A stretch of DNA of 64,000 nucleotides, from assembly GCF_002220365.1 (NCBI RefSeq), contig NZ_MTHB01000165.1, forward strand, positions 1 through 64,000, given 5' to 3'. Shown here one piece after another: positions 8,644 through 16,713 of the stretch. A program made the position numbers and the translations under genes. The DNA is from Caballeronia sordidicola (GTDB lineage Bacteria > Pseudomonadota > Gammaproteobacteria > Burkholderiales > Burkholderiaceae). Numbering within the stretch: the stretch's first letter is position 1; every line of letters starts with the position of its first letter. A model generated the notes under the pieces. It saw only the letters and a program-made list of their open reading frames with translations, had not been told where the DNA came from and made no database searches.

Positions 8644-9092
8644 CGTTGTATTGATGCGTCAGCCGGACGAGTGGCGGAAGTGGCGCCATTGCAGCATTTG
8701 TTCGGGCACTGCGGCTCGAACGAAATCTCTATCCTTCGTCCGTTCTCAACGTCGGCGGTGTTGTAGACGCGCGAACTCGTTTTGATCGGCGCCTTAACAA
8801 AACCCATGTTCACCAACAACTGCTTGCCGAGCAGCATGCGCGTCCTGGCTGTCGCATCAGGATTATGTTCTGAATTATCAGCGTGTCCACTAAGTTCAGT
8901 TTCTTCGTCGGGATTGTGCTCTTGGTAGGACACTTTTTGGTCTGCCACCCAGTGGGCCAGCCGAAGGATTTCGCTATTTGGTAGCTGCGTCGAGTTTCGA
9001 GCAAAGTACAAATCAATGTTCTCGCTTGCCACGCATGCGAAGGCTTGCGATACATTCACTGAAAGCATCAGAAGAAAATATTTAAGCCTCAT
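8640..9092 (-). CDS. Sec-exported OmpA-family domain protein
   Basis: A 150-aa protein with a signal peptide (MRLKYFLLMLSVNVSQAFA). A short OmpA-C-like domain follows: FARNSTQLPNSEILRLAHWV, ELSGHADNSEHNPDATARTR and a closing RRIEISFEP, which match the peptidoglycan-associating family pattern. It ends in a Cys-containing tail (CPNKCC). The chosen start has the signal peptide at its N-terminus and lies inside the end of the metallopeptidase gene (11-base overlap). It is distinct in sequence from the other OmpA-like proteins of the cassettes. Probably a periplasmic partner of the encoded effector. Confidence 0.72.
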   Translation of the reverse strand: MRLKYFLLMLSVNVSQAFACVASENIDLYFARNSTQLPNSEILRLAHWVADQKVSYQEHNPDEETELSGHADNSEHNPDATARTRMLLGKQLLVNMGFVKAPIKTSSRVYNTADVENGRRIEISFEPQCPNKCCNGATSATRPADASIQR

Positions 9093-9738
9093 ATATAACG
9101 TATCCGGCAATGCTGTCAGCATTATCGATGGCCCGCTCGGGGTTGGTCTTGGCCAATGGCAATGATTTAGACATGTAATAAATATGATCTTGGGTTCCGA
9201 AAGTATCTTTGAAGTGGCTTGCTTCGTGAATCAACGTCGATACCACCGAATCTTTGTCCCACGAAAATTCGCGCATGCTGCAAAAATTTACGTGAATGCA
9301 GATGGTGTGTGTTGCTGTGTCGGGACCGCAGACATCGGCGACAACACCGCTTCCGTTTTTGTTATTTGGCACGCACCCAAGGTGCTTGACCAACTCATCG
9401 GAATACCGCACGAAATTTTTCGGTTGAAGGTCGCGCAGCACGCGTGCTAATGCCGTGAGGCCAGTCATTAACCGCTGCCGCAAGTCCTCGCTGCTGGATC
9501 CAAACCACAGAGCAACTCTTGCCTGGTCTTTGGCGGTCCATCGCTTCAAATCCAAAATTCGAGTATCAACATGAGTTACCGCTCTGTCTCGATTCTTTAG
9601 AACCATCGCTCGAAACTCGGCATCCGTCATGTTTGGGCAGATCGACGGTGCATCGAGGTCCAGGAAAATATCAACGTTTGAATCAGGCGTGCGGTTCGTG
9701 GTTGCGGTTCCAACTGCTACCCAGTTTTCTTCTGACAT
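9082..9738 (-). CDS. M35/aspzincin metallopeptidase, putative T6SS effector
   Basis: A 218-aa zinc peptidase. The catalytic motif HEASH is followed by GTQDHIYY, the aspzincin GTxDxxY motif that supplies the third zinc ligand, and by AIDNADSIAGYV. This matches the lysine-specific metallo-endopeptidase (M35-like) family. There is no signal peptide. The start at MSEENW has a GAGAG ribosome site and lies seven bases after the stop of the PAAR gene; the upstream ATG would overlap that gene. PAAR neighbour and lack of an export signal suggest delivery by a type VI secretion system. The target protein is unknown. Confidence 0.8.
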   Translation of the reverse strand: MSEENWVAVGTATTNRTPDSNVDIFLDLDAPSICPNMTDAEFRAMVLKNRDRAVTHVDTRILDLKRWTAKDQARVALWFGSSSEDLRQRLMTGLTALARVLRDLQPKNFVRYSDELVKHLGCVPNNKNGSGVVADVCGPDTATHTICIHVNFCSMREFSWDKDSVVSTLIHEASHFKDTFGTQDHIYYMSKSLPLAKTNPERAIDNADSIAGYVIYEA

Positions 9739-9745
9739 ATATCTC

Positions 9746-10282
9746 TCAGTGTTGAATTTCAATCGTTACGTTCTGCGCGCGTAATGTTTCGATGCGCGCG
9801 GTTCTTCCGCGGGCATCGGTGACGCCGCTACTGATTACGCCGGACGAGGACCGCACGCGATATTGGACGTGCATCAACGGTTGTTCGGTTTGTCGATCCC
9901 TCAGTACGAATCCGTGACCGAAAAGTACGAGGCCGACGCCTGGCTGCGCCGTCGCGTGGTGGTGATCGGAAACGTCTCCCAGCGACTCGACCATGTCGTC
10001 GTTGCGGGAAGTGCTCTGCATTGTCGCGATCATTATTGGAGGCTGCCCACACTTGCAAAGCACGATGTCACCCTCGTGCGCTACCTCGACACCGTGATGC
10101 CAAGGGCGCCGTGGGCCACCGGCCTTGACGATAGGTCCGCTGCTGTTGCATGCGTTGCAGTGCACTGAGGCACCTATCAACGCTATCTGATGACCCCTGA
10201 TAAGGTACGACGCCCCAGAGTATGGCTCGATGGTACCCCCGGTTTCGGGTTCGTCGCCGATACACAACAACAAGCGCATCAT
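9746..10282 (-). CDS. PAAR-domain protein with C-terminal beta-module
   Basis: A 178-aa protein. The N-terminal PAAR domain (MMRLLLCIGDEPETGG, HQIALIGASVHCNACNSSG, EGDIVLCKCGQPP) is the sharpening tip of type VI secretion spikes and sits on VgrG. The C-terminal third (FVLRDRQTEQPLMHVQYRVR, GVTDARGRTARIET, VTIEIQH) is a repeated module also found in the other PAAR proteins here. The start overlaps the upstream fragment's stop in ATGATGA. It is directly upstream of the metallopeptidase, which it probably carries. No VgrG gene is in the window. Confidence 0.85.
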   Translation of the reverse strand: MMRLLLCIGDEPETGGTIEPYSGASYLIRGHQIALIGASVHCNACNSSGPIVKAGGPRRPWHHGVEVAHEGDIVLCKCGQPPIMIATMQSTSRNDDMVESLGDVSDHHHATAQPGVGLVLFGHGFVLRDRQTEQPLMHVQYRVRSSSGVISSGVTDARGRTARIETLRAQNVTIEIQH

Positions 10283-10523
10283 CGGCGTGTTCCCGTTGTA
10301 TGAGCGCCTCGATAGATCTCGATAAGCAGATTCGAAGCTGCATCGGTCACGACTCGCTCTGTGCGACCGTTCGCGTCGGTTACGCCCGTTGCCAGGAGCT
10401 GCGAGCCGTCTCTGAGTCGGTATTGAACATTCGGCAATGGCCGCTGCGTGCGGTGGTCGCGCAGCGTGATTGCTTCGTCGTGGTGGCGCAAAAGCGGGAC
10501 GCCTGACGGTGTATAGCCTTCCT
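10279..10523 (-). pseudogene. PAAR protein C-terminal fragment
   Basis: Encodes only the end of a PAAR-type protein: EGYTPSGVPLLRHHDEAITLRD, NVQYRLRDGSQLLATGVTDANGRTERVVTD. It closely matches the last 80 residues of the intact protein at 18403-18939. The PAAR domain itself is missing. Homology stops at a GGAAGGC sequence, where the DNA changes to the 5' end of the unknown-family gene. The open frame continues through the junction but has no sensible start. Confidence 0.8.
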
Positions 10524-10660
10524 GAATCGCCTTGGCTGCCGACCCAAAACGAATCGACAGATTGGCCGGGCTTGCTCGGGCGAAGTAAGGCGGTGAGTCC
10601 AAAGGGCGCGATGTAACGGGTCATAATTTCGTTTGATGGTATTTGCGAGTCGTTGAACAT
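10521..10660 (-). pseudogene. 5' fragment of unknown-family gene, inverted relative to its 3' part
   Basis: The first 47 codons read MFNDSQIPSNEIMTRYIAPF... and match the N-terminus of the intact protein at 15494-16183 (TRYIAPFGLTALLRP shared). Sequence identity ends at the junction with the PAAR fragment. The remaining codons of this gene are at 7587-8133 on the other strand, so an inversion has split it. Confidence 0.8.
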
Positions 10661-10728
10661 TGTTGGTCCTGTTTGTTGGACCTAAAGCAGACCGCGCCAA
10701 AAACGATCGATCGATCGGACGACTCCGA
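10521..10728 (-). repeat. left arm of inverted repeat flanking dalD-xylB-sorC
   Basis: Besides the 5' gene fragment, about 65 bases upstream of its ATG resemble the region upstream of the intact copy: both contain CGTCCGATCGA followed by a T-run and TTGGCG. It faces the right arm at 15426-15640 in opposite orientation. Extent of the arm is approximate. Confidence 0.5.
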
Positions 10729-11272
10729 ATATGGTTGGGACCCTTACTCCACGGACGTTTTTTCCTACAACCTCTTGAGCTTCTTTGATGTCTCCCTCGA
10801 TCATTTCACGTTCCGCACGCCGCTATCGAAGTGTCCGGCGTCGAAGTAACCCGCAATAAATCGCGCGCGACCAGCACGGGCCACTTTCCTTCCAGTCTCG
10901 ATTGCTCTAGACGCAACGGCTGGGTATTCCATGGATCCACCACTGAAATTGCGACCGCACAGCCGTACGTTTTTACACTGCGCTGCGCTTCGGCTGTAGG
11001 CGCCAGGCGTGAAACTTGGTGCAGCGCAATAGCTTTCAGATTCCGCTGCACCTCCACACCGCCCCAAAAAAATTACGCGAAACCACAAAGCGGAAATGCT
11101 GCGGAGCGCCTTGACTTTCATCGAATCGAATACGATCATTCGCTCACAGAACGAGCAAATGATCGACGCAACACGGATTCGGCCTTGGCGCCCACCCCGG
11201 GTTCGGCGACATCGAGACACAGCACAGCGCCCGGCACCGCATGAGGCGTATCCAGTTCAAAGGAAGGACGAC
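10661..11272. other. gene-poor stretch between cassette 1 and dalD
   Basis: About 600 bases with no recognisable gene. The first part belongs to the repeat arm. Open frames on both strands at 10801-11240 have no family resemblance and no ribosome sites. The end must contain the dalD promoter and leader, with AGGAAGGACG as ribosome site. Confidence 0.4.
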
Positions 11273-12664
11273 ATGACTACCGAAAGCCACGCAGCCGCCG
11301 ACGTGATCCTGCACATCGGCGCGGGTTCTTTTCATCGTGCGCATCAGGCGTGGTACCTGCACAAGCTGATTGAATCCGGCGATACGCGCTGGTCGCTGAC
11401 GGTCGGCAATATTCGCGGCGACATGAATGCGGTACTGGAAGCGCTCGCCGCACAGAGTGGCACCTATACGTTGGAAACCGTCACGCCGCAGGGCGAGCGA
11501 GCATATGAAACCATCCGCTCGATCACGAAGGTCGTGCCGTGGGCACCGGACCTGAACGCGCTCGTGGCGGCGGGTGCTGCGCCCGAATGCAAGATCGTAT
11601 CGTTCACGGTGACCGAGGGCGGTTATTACCTCGATGAACACCATAAGCTGGATACGGCGAATGCGGATCTGGCCGCCGACCTGAAAGGCGCCCGCACGAC
11701 CATCTATGGCGCGCTCGCCGCTATTCTCGACGCTCGCATGAAGCAGAACTCGGGCAAGGTGACGCTGCAAAACTGCGACAACCTACGCAGCAACGGTGAT
11801 CGTTTTAAAGCCGGCATGCTTGAGTTCCTGCAATTGCGTGGCGAAACTGCGCTGCGCGAATGGATGATCGCGAATACGTCATGCCCGAACGCAATGGTCG
11901 ATCGCATCACACCACGCCCCACGCCCGATGTCCGCGAACGCGTGCTGGCCGCCACCGGTTTCGACGATAAAGCGCCCGTCATGGGCGAAGCGTTTATCCA
12001 GTGGGTGATCGAGGACGAATTCATTGCTGGGCGGCCGGCATGGGAAAAAGTCGGCGCGGAAATGGTCCACTCTGTGCTCCCGTACGAAGAAGCCAAGATC
12101 CGCATTCTCAACGCGACGCACAGCTGTATTGCTTGGGCAGGAACGCTCGTTGGGCACCAATACATTCACGAAGGCACGCAAGACGCCGAGATCCGCGCGC
12201 TCGCCGAAACCTACGTCACCGAAGACGTGATTCCTTGCCTGTCGCCGAGTCCTATTGACCTGGCCAAGTACCGCGATGTGGTGCTGGACCGCTTCGTCAA
12301 TCCGTATATCCAGGACACGAATCAACGCGTGGCGGCCGATGGCTTCTCGAAGATCCCCGGTTTTATTGCACCGACTTTGCGTGAATGTTTTGCGCGTCAC
12401 GTCGATCCGAACGCGACGGCCATGTTGCCCGCACTGTTCTTCCGCTTCCTCGAACGCTGGCACGAAGGCAAGCTGCCGTATGCGTACCAGGACGGCGTGA
12501 TGGACCCCGCTACCGCGCACGCTTTCTTCGAGGCAGACGATCCCGTGAAGGCTTTCGTCGCGGACAAACTGCTCTGGGGCAGCCTCGCACAAAGCGCCGA
12601 TCTGGAACGCGTGCTGCGCGCGGCGCTTGACCGTGTCGATGTTTGGCTCGCCAAGAGAGCCTGA
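11273..12664 (+). CDS. dalD: D-arabinitol 4-dehydrogenase / mannitol dehydrogenase family
   Basis: A 463-aa NAD-dependent polyol dehydrogenase of the long-chain mannitol dehydrogenase family. It oxidises D-arabinitol to D-xylulose or a related hexitol to its ketose. N-terminal nucleotide-binding motif HIGAGSFHRAHQ; catalytic KIRILNATHS with Lys, Asn and His in the family spacing (+5, +8). The ATG chosen has a strong AGGAAGG site eight bases upstream; 59 upstream codons in the same frame are low-complexity leader. xylB next door would phosphorylate the D-xylulose formed, which favours arabinitol as substrate. Confidence 0.88.
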   Translation: MTTESHAAADVILHIGAGSFHRAHQAWYLHKLIESGDTRWSLTVGNIRGDMNAVLEALAAQSGTYTLETVTPQGERAYETIRSITKVVPWAPDLNALVAAGAAPECKIVSFTVTEGGYYLDEHHKLDTANADLAADLKGARTTIYGALAAILDARMKQNSGKVTLQNCDNLRSNGDRFKAGMLEFLQLRGETALREWMIANTSCPNAMVDRITPRPTPDVRERVLAATGFDDKAPVMGEAFIQWVIEDEFIAGRPAWEKVGAEMVHSVLPYEEAKIRILNATHSCIAWAGTLVGHQYIHEGTQDAEIRALAETYVTEDVIPCLSPSPIDLAKYRDVVLDRFVNPYIQDTNQRVAADGFSKIPGFIAPTLRECFARHVDPNATAMLPALFFRFLERWHEGKLPYAYQDGVMDPATAHAFFEADDPVKAFVADKLLWGSLAQSADLERVLRAALDRVDVWLAKRA

Positions 12665-12696
12665 GCTGCTCAATCACCCTTCTTCATGCCTGTCCG

Positions 12697-12720
12697 GTGT
12701 TATTGCCAATGGCGTAACAC
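12697..12720 (+). promoter_or_regulatory. imperfect inverted repeat between dalD and xylB
   Basis: The arms GTGTTA and TAACAC are perfect and enclose a further TGCCA/TGGCG match, giving a 24-base imperfect palindrome in the 122-base gap. It may be an operator for the SorC-family regulator encoded downstream, or an mRNA hairpin. I see no matching copy upstream of the ABC operon. Confidence 0.35.
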
Positions 12721-12786
12721 TGGCAGCGGCGCTACATTAGCGCCTCCGGTTTCCCGCGGCTTCAGGCCTTCATCAAGGGTTCGTCC

Positions 12787-14268
12787 ATGTATTTAGGCAT
12801 CGATCTCGGCACCTCCGAAGTAAAAGTTCTCCTGCTCGCGAGCGACGGCAGTGTCGTCGGCACGGCGGGCACGCCCTTCACCGTTTCCCGTCCAAAACCC
12901 CGCTGGTCCGAGCAAAATCCGCTCGACTGGTGGAACGGCACGCGCGCCGCGCTGTTCGCTTTACGCGATAAATTCCCGCAAGAATTCGCGCAGATTCGCG
13001 GCATCGGTTTGTCGGGACAGATGCACGGCGCGGTGCTGCTCGATTCCGAGGATCGCGTGCTGCGGCCGGCGATCCTCTGGAACGACATGCGCAGCGACAA
13101 GGAATGCGACGAGTTGACCGAGCGCGCCTCGGAGTTGCACAGAATCGCCGGCAATCTCGCAATGCCCGGTTTCACCGCACCGAAGTTGCTCTGGGTGCAG
13201 CACAATGAACCTGACATTTTTAATCGGACGGCGTGCGTGTTGCTGCCGAAGGATTATCTGCGGCTGCATCTGACGGGCACGAAGGTATCCGATCCGTCCG
13301 ACGCCGCCGGCACGTTGTGGCTCGATGTCGCGCGCCGCGACTGGTCCGACGAACTGCTCGCCGCCTGCAACATGACGCGCGCCCAAATGCCGGCACTGGC
13401 CGAAGGCAGCGAGCCCTCGGGAACGCTGCTGCCCGCGCTCGCCCGTGAACTTGGATTGCCCGATGGCGTAGTCGTCGCGGCCGGTGGCGGCGACAATGCG
13501 GCAAGCGCGGTGGGTATCGGCGCGACGGAACCGGGCGATGGTTTCCTGTCGCTGGGCACGTCGGGCGTCCTGTGCGTGGTCGGCGACCGTTTCCGGCCGA
13601 ATCCATCGTCGGCGGTGCATGCGTTCTGTCACGCCATTCCCGATCGCTGGCATCAGATGAGCGTGGTGTTGTCGGCCGCGAGTTGCCTGCGCTGGGTCTG
13701 CAAGCTCACCTCAACCGACGAACCTACGCTGCTCGCCGAAATCGCTGCGCTCGATCCGGCTTCGCTTGAGATCGCGCCGCTCTTCCTGCCGTATCTCAGC
13801 GGCGAACGTACGCCGCATAACGACCCGTATGCGCAAGGCGTGTTCTTCGGCATGACGCACGCAACCGACCGCGCGTTGCTCGGTTACGCGGTGCTCGAAG
13901 GCGTGACGCTCGCGCTGACCGATGGCCTCGACGCGTTGCAGGCGGCCGGCACCGAAGTGCACGCGCTGTCGCTTTTGGGTGGCGGTGCGCGCAGCAAATA
14001 CTGGGGCCAGTTATTAGCGGACGCCCTTAACACCCGCACGCGCACGCACGGCGGCGGTGAGACCGGCGCGGCGCTCGGCGCGGCACGCCTCGGCTGGCTG
14101 GCGGCGGGCGGCGATCCGGCCGTGGTGCTGGCCAAACCACCTGTGAAGGACGAGTTCATCCCGAACGCGGAACGCCATGCGATTCTGCGGCAACGGCTAA
14201 AGGGATTCCGCGAGCTGTATCAGCACGTGCGCCCGTTGTTCGATCCCGCGCGTCCGCGGCTCGCGTGA
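12787..14268 (+). CDS. xylB: xylulokinase
   Basis: Phosphorylates D-xylulose to D-xylulose 5-phosphate for the pentose phosphate pathway. A 493-aa FGGY-family kinase of normal length. Phosphate-binding YLGIDLGTSEVKVLLL at the N-terminus, SGQMHGAVLLD, the second-domain GGGDNAASAVG and LSLLGGGARSKYW near the C-terminus are all present. It follows dalD with a 122-base gap and precedes the regulator gene, so the three genes form a polyol-degradation unit. Confidence 0.95.
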   Translation: MYLGIDLGTSEVKVLLLASDGSVVGTAGTPFTVSRPKPRWSEQNPLDWWNGTRAALFALRDKFPQEFAQIRGIGLSGQMHGAVLLDSEDRVLRPAILWNDMRSDKECDELTERASELHRIAGNLAMPGFTAPKLLWVQHNEPDIFNRTACVLLPKDYLRLHLTGTKVSDPSDAAGTLWLDVARRDWSDELLAACNMTRAQMPALAEGSEPSGTLLPALARELGLPDGVVVAAGGGDNAASAVGIGATEPGDGFLSLGTSGVLCVVGDRFRPNPSSAVHAFCHAIPDRWHQMSVVLSAASCLRWVCKLTSTDEPTLLAEIAALDPASLEIAPLFLPYLSGERTPHNDPYAQGVFFGMTHATDRALLGYAVLEGVTLALTDGLDALQAAGTEVHALSLLGGGARSKYWGQLLADALNTRTRTHGGGETGAALGAARLGWLAAGGDPAVVLAKPPVKDEFIPNAERHAILRQRLKGFRELYQHVRPLFDPARPRLA

Positions 14269-14408
14269 TGGTTTGCATGATGACTTAAGCGGCGCCCGGA
14301 GCGTTTTTGCGCTCTGGCGCCGAGCGTGCACAATGTCGATCTTTCGCGTGCCTTGATGGCGCGCGATTCTCTTTGTAGTCGACACGAACGATCAGATATC
14401 GAGCCACC

Positions 14409-15356
14409 GTGCCCAAGTCCAACGAAAAACTCGATCTCGCCACCCGCGCCGCGTGGCTGTATTACGTCGCGGGCAACACGCAGAATGAAATTGCGGAGAA
14501 GCTGCAGATCTCGCGGCCTGTCGCCCAGCGGCTGGTCGCGTTCGCGGTGGAAAAGAACCTGATCCGCGTGCGCGTGGACCACCGGATTGCCGATTGCCTC
14601 GCACTGGCCGCGAAGTTGTCGAAGCGATATGGTTTGTCGATGTGCGAAGTCGTGCCTATAGACGGTGATTCGCCCGAGCAAGTGGACCGCAAACTGGCGG
14701 TCGCGGGCGCGCAAGTGATGGAGCGTTATCTCACCGATGAAAAACCGCTGGTGATCTCGATCAGCACCGGCCGGACGCTCAAGGCCGTGGTCGCGCAAAT
14801 CGGGCAACTGGAACGTCCGCAGCATCGCTTGGTGTCAATGGTAGGGGCGATTGCCCAGGACGGCTCCTCGAACCGCTACGACGTCGCGCAGCACCTCTCT
14901 GAAAAGACCGGCGGCAAGCATTTCATGTTGCCCGCGCCGTTGATGGCAGATAGCCGCGCCGAGCGCGAGCAATGGTGCAATCACCGGCTGTACCGCATTG
15001 TCGATGCGCTGTCCGGGAACGCCGATGTCGCGTTTATCGGGATCGGCAATATCGGGATCAATTGCCCGCTGCATGAGGACGGCTTTATCACGACCGCCGA
15101 AGTGGAAGAGATGATGCAGGCCGGCGCGGTGGCTGAACTGCTCGGATTACCGATAAACGCACAAGGCGTGCGCGTGCAATCAACGACCGGCGAGCGTGTG
15201 ACCAGCTTGCGGCTGGACGCGCCGCCGAAGCGGCCGACCATTGGCTTCGCGGGTGGCTTGAGGAAACGTGAGGCGGTGATCGCAGCGTTGCAGGGGAAAT
15301 GGCTTTCCGGATTGGTCACGGACGAGTTGTGCGCGCAGGCAGCGCTGGACGCTTGA
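14409..15356 (+). CDS. SorC/DeoR-type sugar-binding transcriptional regulator
   Basis: A 315-aa regulator. The N-terminal winged helix-turn-helix (AAWLYYVAGNTQNEIAEKLQISRPVAQRLV) is followed by a sugar-binding domain of the SorC C-terminal type (ISISTGRTLKAVV, FIGIGNIG, TIGFAGGLRKREAV). It starts with GTG. It probably responds to a polyol or its phosphate and controls dalD-xylB and the smo-type ABC operon; this is inferred from position. An upstream hairpin-like GCGCCCGGAGC/GCTCTGGCGC sequence lies just after xylB. Confidence 0.88.
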   Translation: MPKSNEKLDLATRAAWLYYVAGNTQNEIAEKLQISRPVAQRLVAFAVEKNLIRVRVDHRIADCLALAAKLSKRYGLSMCEVVPIDGDSPEQVDRKLAVAGAQVMERYLTDEKPLVISISTGRTLKAVVAQIGQLERPQHRLVSMVGAIAQDGSSNRYDVAQHLSEKTGGKHFMLPAPLMADSRAEREQWCNHRLYRIVDALSGNADVAFIGIGNIGINCPLHEDGFITTAEVEEMMQAGAVAELLGLPINAQGVRVQSTTGERVTSLRLDAPPKRPTIGFAGGLRKREAVIAALQGKWLSGLVTDELCAQAALDA

Positions 15357-15425
15357 GAGTGGGGGCGGGGCGGGGTTTAAAGTGGTAGGTTCTGGCTTTT
15401 AGGCGCATCATCCTGCGAATTAAGA

Positions 15426-15640
15426 AACGTCCGATCGACCGTGCTTTTTTGGCGTCATCTCCTGATATGACTCTAACCCTCGGAGGCATATCGATGTTCC
15501 CTGCCGCACTCATTCCCGAAGACAAGTTGCAAACGCGCTATATCGCGCCGTTCGGACTCACTGCACTGCTTCGTCCGAATAAGCCTGGTGAGTCCGTTGA
15601 GTCGTTGTGGATTGGCGGCCATCAGGGCGAACCGGGAATC
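15426..15640 (+). repeat. right arm of inverted repeat flanking dalD-xylB-sorC
   Basis: Contains the region upstream of the unknown-family gene plus its first 48 codons. The mirror copy at 10521-10728 has the same upstream CGTCCGATCGA element and a homologous 5' coding end, on the opposite strand. The two arms face outward from the polyol genes. Confidence 0.5.
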
Positions 15641-16183
15641 GTTCTTTTCGTTTCTGCGCTTGATGCTGAAATTTATCGACTCCACTCGCTAACCATCGGT
15701 CAAGAATGGGTTAGGCATCCTCTTGAGGTTATCGGGTTCCGATATACCGTTGAAACGCTTAAAAAAGCGTGGACTAACCTCGTCTTTGGATTCAACGCTA
15801 ACGTTCGTGGTGAACTCTCCGTTGGTCCTTCTGGTTGCCTTCTTGTCCCTCACTACCAAGAATGTTTCGGCCCGCTGGATCAATCTTTGGAACGAGTGGT
15901 CTTTCGATTTGCCGCGAACAGATTCGAGTGGATGAAAGAACAGCGGGATTTGATGGGCGAGCCAGATCACGCGAGCACAATCGCGGAGATGAACGCGCTA
16001 GGCGTGACAGCCAAGGGCGCGGTACAGCTCAAGGACATCGCTGAAAAAGCATTGACCCTGACCAAGATTGCGCCTATTGGCGAAGCCGCCCACGAGCGAA
16101 TCGACTACTCCACGTTTAACCCGGCCACATCGCAGTGGCGTTATGGACCTAACGATGCGCGCCAGCGCGAGCATCTGCACTGA
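15494..16183 (+). CDS. unknown-family protein, convergent partner gene of the cassette
   Basis: A 229-aa protein that I do not recognise. It has no signal peptide or membrane helix. Distinct parts are TRYIAPFGLTALLRPNKPG near the start, a central block IYRLHSLTIGQEWVRHPLEVIGFRYTVETLKKAW, FVPHYQECFGPLDQ-like text, and a C-terminal KIAPIGEAAHERIDYSTFNP. The ribosome site CGGAGG is ideally spaced from the ATG. It converges with the OmpA-like genes. Both cassettes carry it, which suggests a cytoplasmic job tied to the effector, such as adaptor or immunity; this is only inference. Confidence 0.7.
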   Translation: MFPAALIPEDKLQTRYIAPFGLTALLRPNKPGESVESLWIGGHQGEPGIVLFVSALDAEIYRLHSLTIGQEWVRHPLEVIGFRYTVETLKKAWTNLVFGFNANVRGELSVGPSGCLLVPHYQECFGPLDQSLERVVFRFAANRFEWMKEQRDLMGEPDHASTIAEMNALGVTAKGAVQLKDIAEKALTLTKIAPIGEAAHERIDYSTFNPATSQWRYGPNDARQREHLH

Positions 16184-16199
16184 CGCGCCTCCCTTTACG

Positions 16200-16688
16200 T
16201 CATCGATTAATCAATTTAGTATGCGGTGTTACGCGCGGATCGTCACATAGCCGCGCGCAACTGCCCTCACATAACGGAGTCAGCCCAACCACAACTTGCT
16301 CGACAGTCAGCAAGCCATCGGGCTCCCTCCCCACCATTTGATCGGTGAACGTCTTTTTGTCAATCAAGATGTTCTCGCTTTTAACGCCAAGCGCCATTAA
16401 GTATGCCTTGACATTTTCACCGCGAACTTCCTTCAATTTTTCCAGGTTCCGTTCATCTTTGTATGCACCGGCAATCACAACTGCCTGAATCTGTACATCA
16501 GGCCACTTTTTCGCCTCAATGTACATATTCGCAATGGCGAGCCGGTCTGCGTTAGAAATATCGGTAGCGCCAAATGGCAAATGAGCGCCCATTTCTTCGC
16601 CGATCGTACACGCACGTGCCACTGCTGAGAACCAAGGCGTAACCGCTATTGCCGTGATGAATAGCACGGCCGGGAGATTTCTTTTCAT
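16200..16688 (-). CDS. Sec-exported OmpA-like protein with Cys-rich tail (paralogue)
   Basis: A 162-aa paralogue of the protein at 8158-8643. Signal peptide MKRNLPAVLFITAIAVTPW with cleavage after ARA; mature start CTIGEEMGAHLPFGATDISN; helices RLAIANMYIEAKKWPDVQIQ and VRGENVKAYLMALGV; C-x3-C-x3-C tail and CDDPRVTPHTKLINR end. The ATG at 16688 gives the natural signal peptide; another ATG eight codons upstream lies right after the preceding stop. Last gene of the minus-strand cassette. Confidence 0.74.
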   Translation of the reverse strand: MKRNLPAVLFITAIAVTPWFSAVARACTIGEEMGAHLPFGATDISNADRLAIANMYIEAKKWPDVQIQAVVIAGAYKDERNLEKLKEVRGENVKAYLMALGVKSENILIDKKTFTDQMVGREPDGLLTVEQVVVGLTPLCEGSCARLCDDPRVTPHTKLINR

Positions 16689-16713
16689 CTGGCGACAAAC
16701 CTGTGCGGCCATG

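Noticed and set aside
10801..11220. Minus-strand frame in the gap before dalD
   Set aside because: No ribosome site, no homology that I can recognise, and Arg/Ala-biased composition; kept only as part of the gap description.
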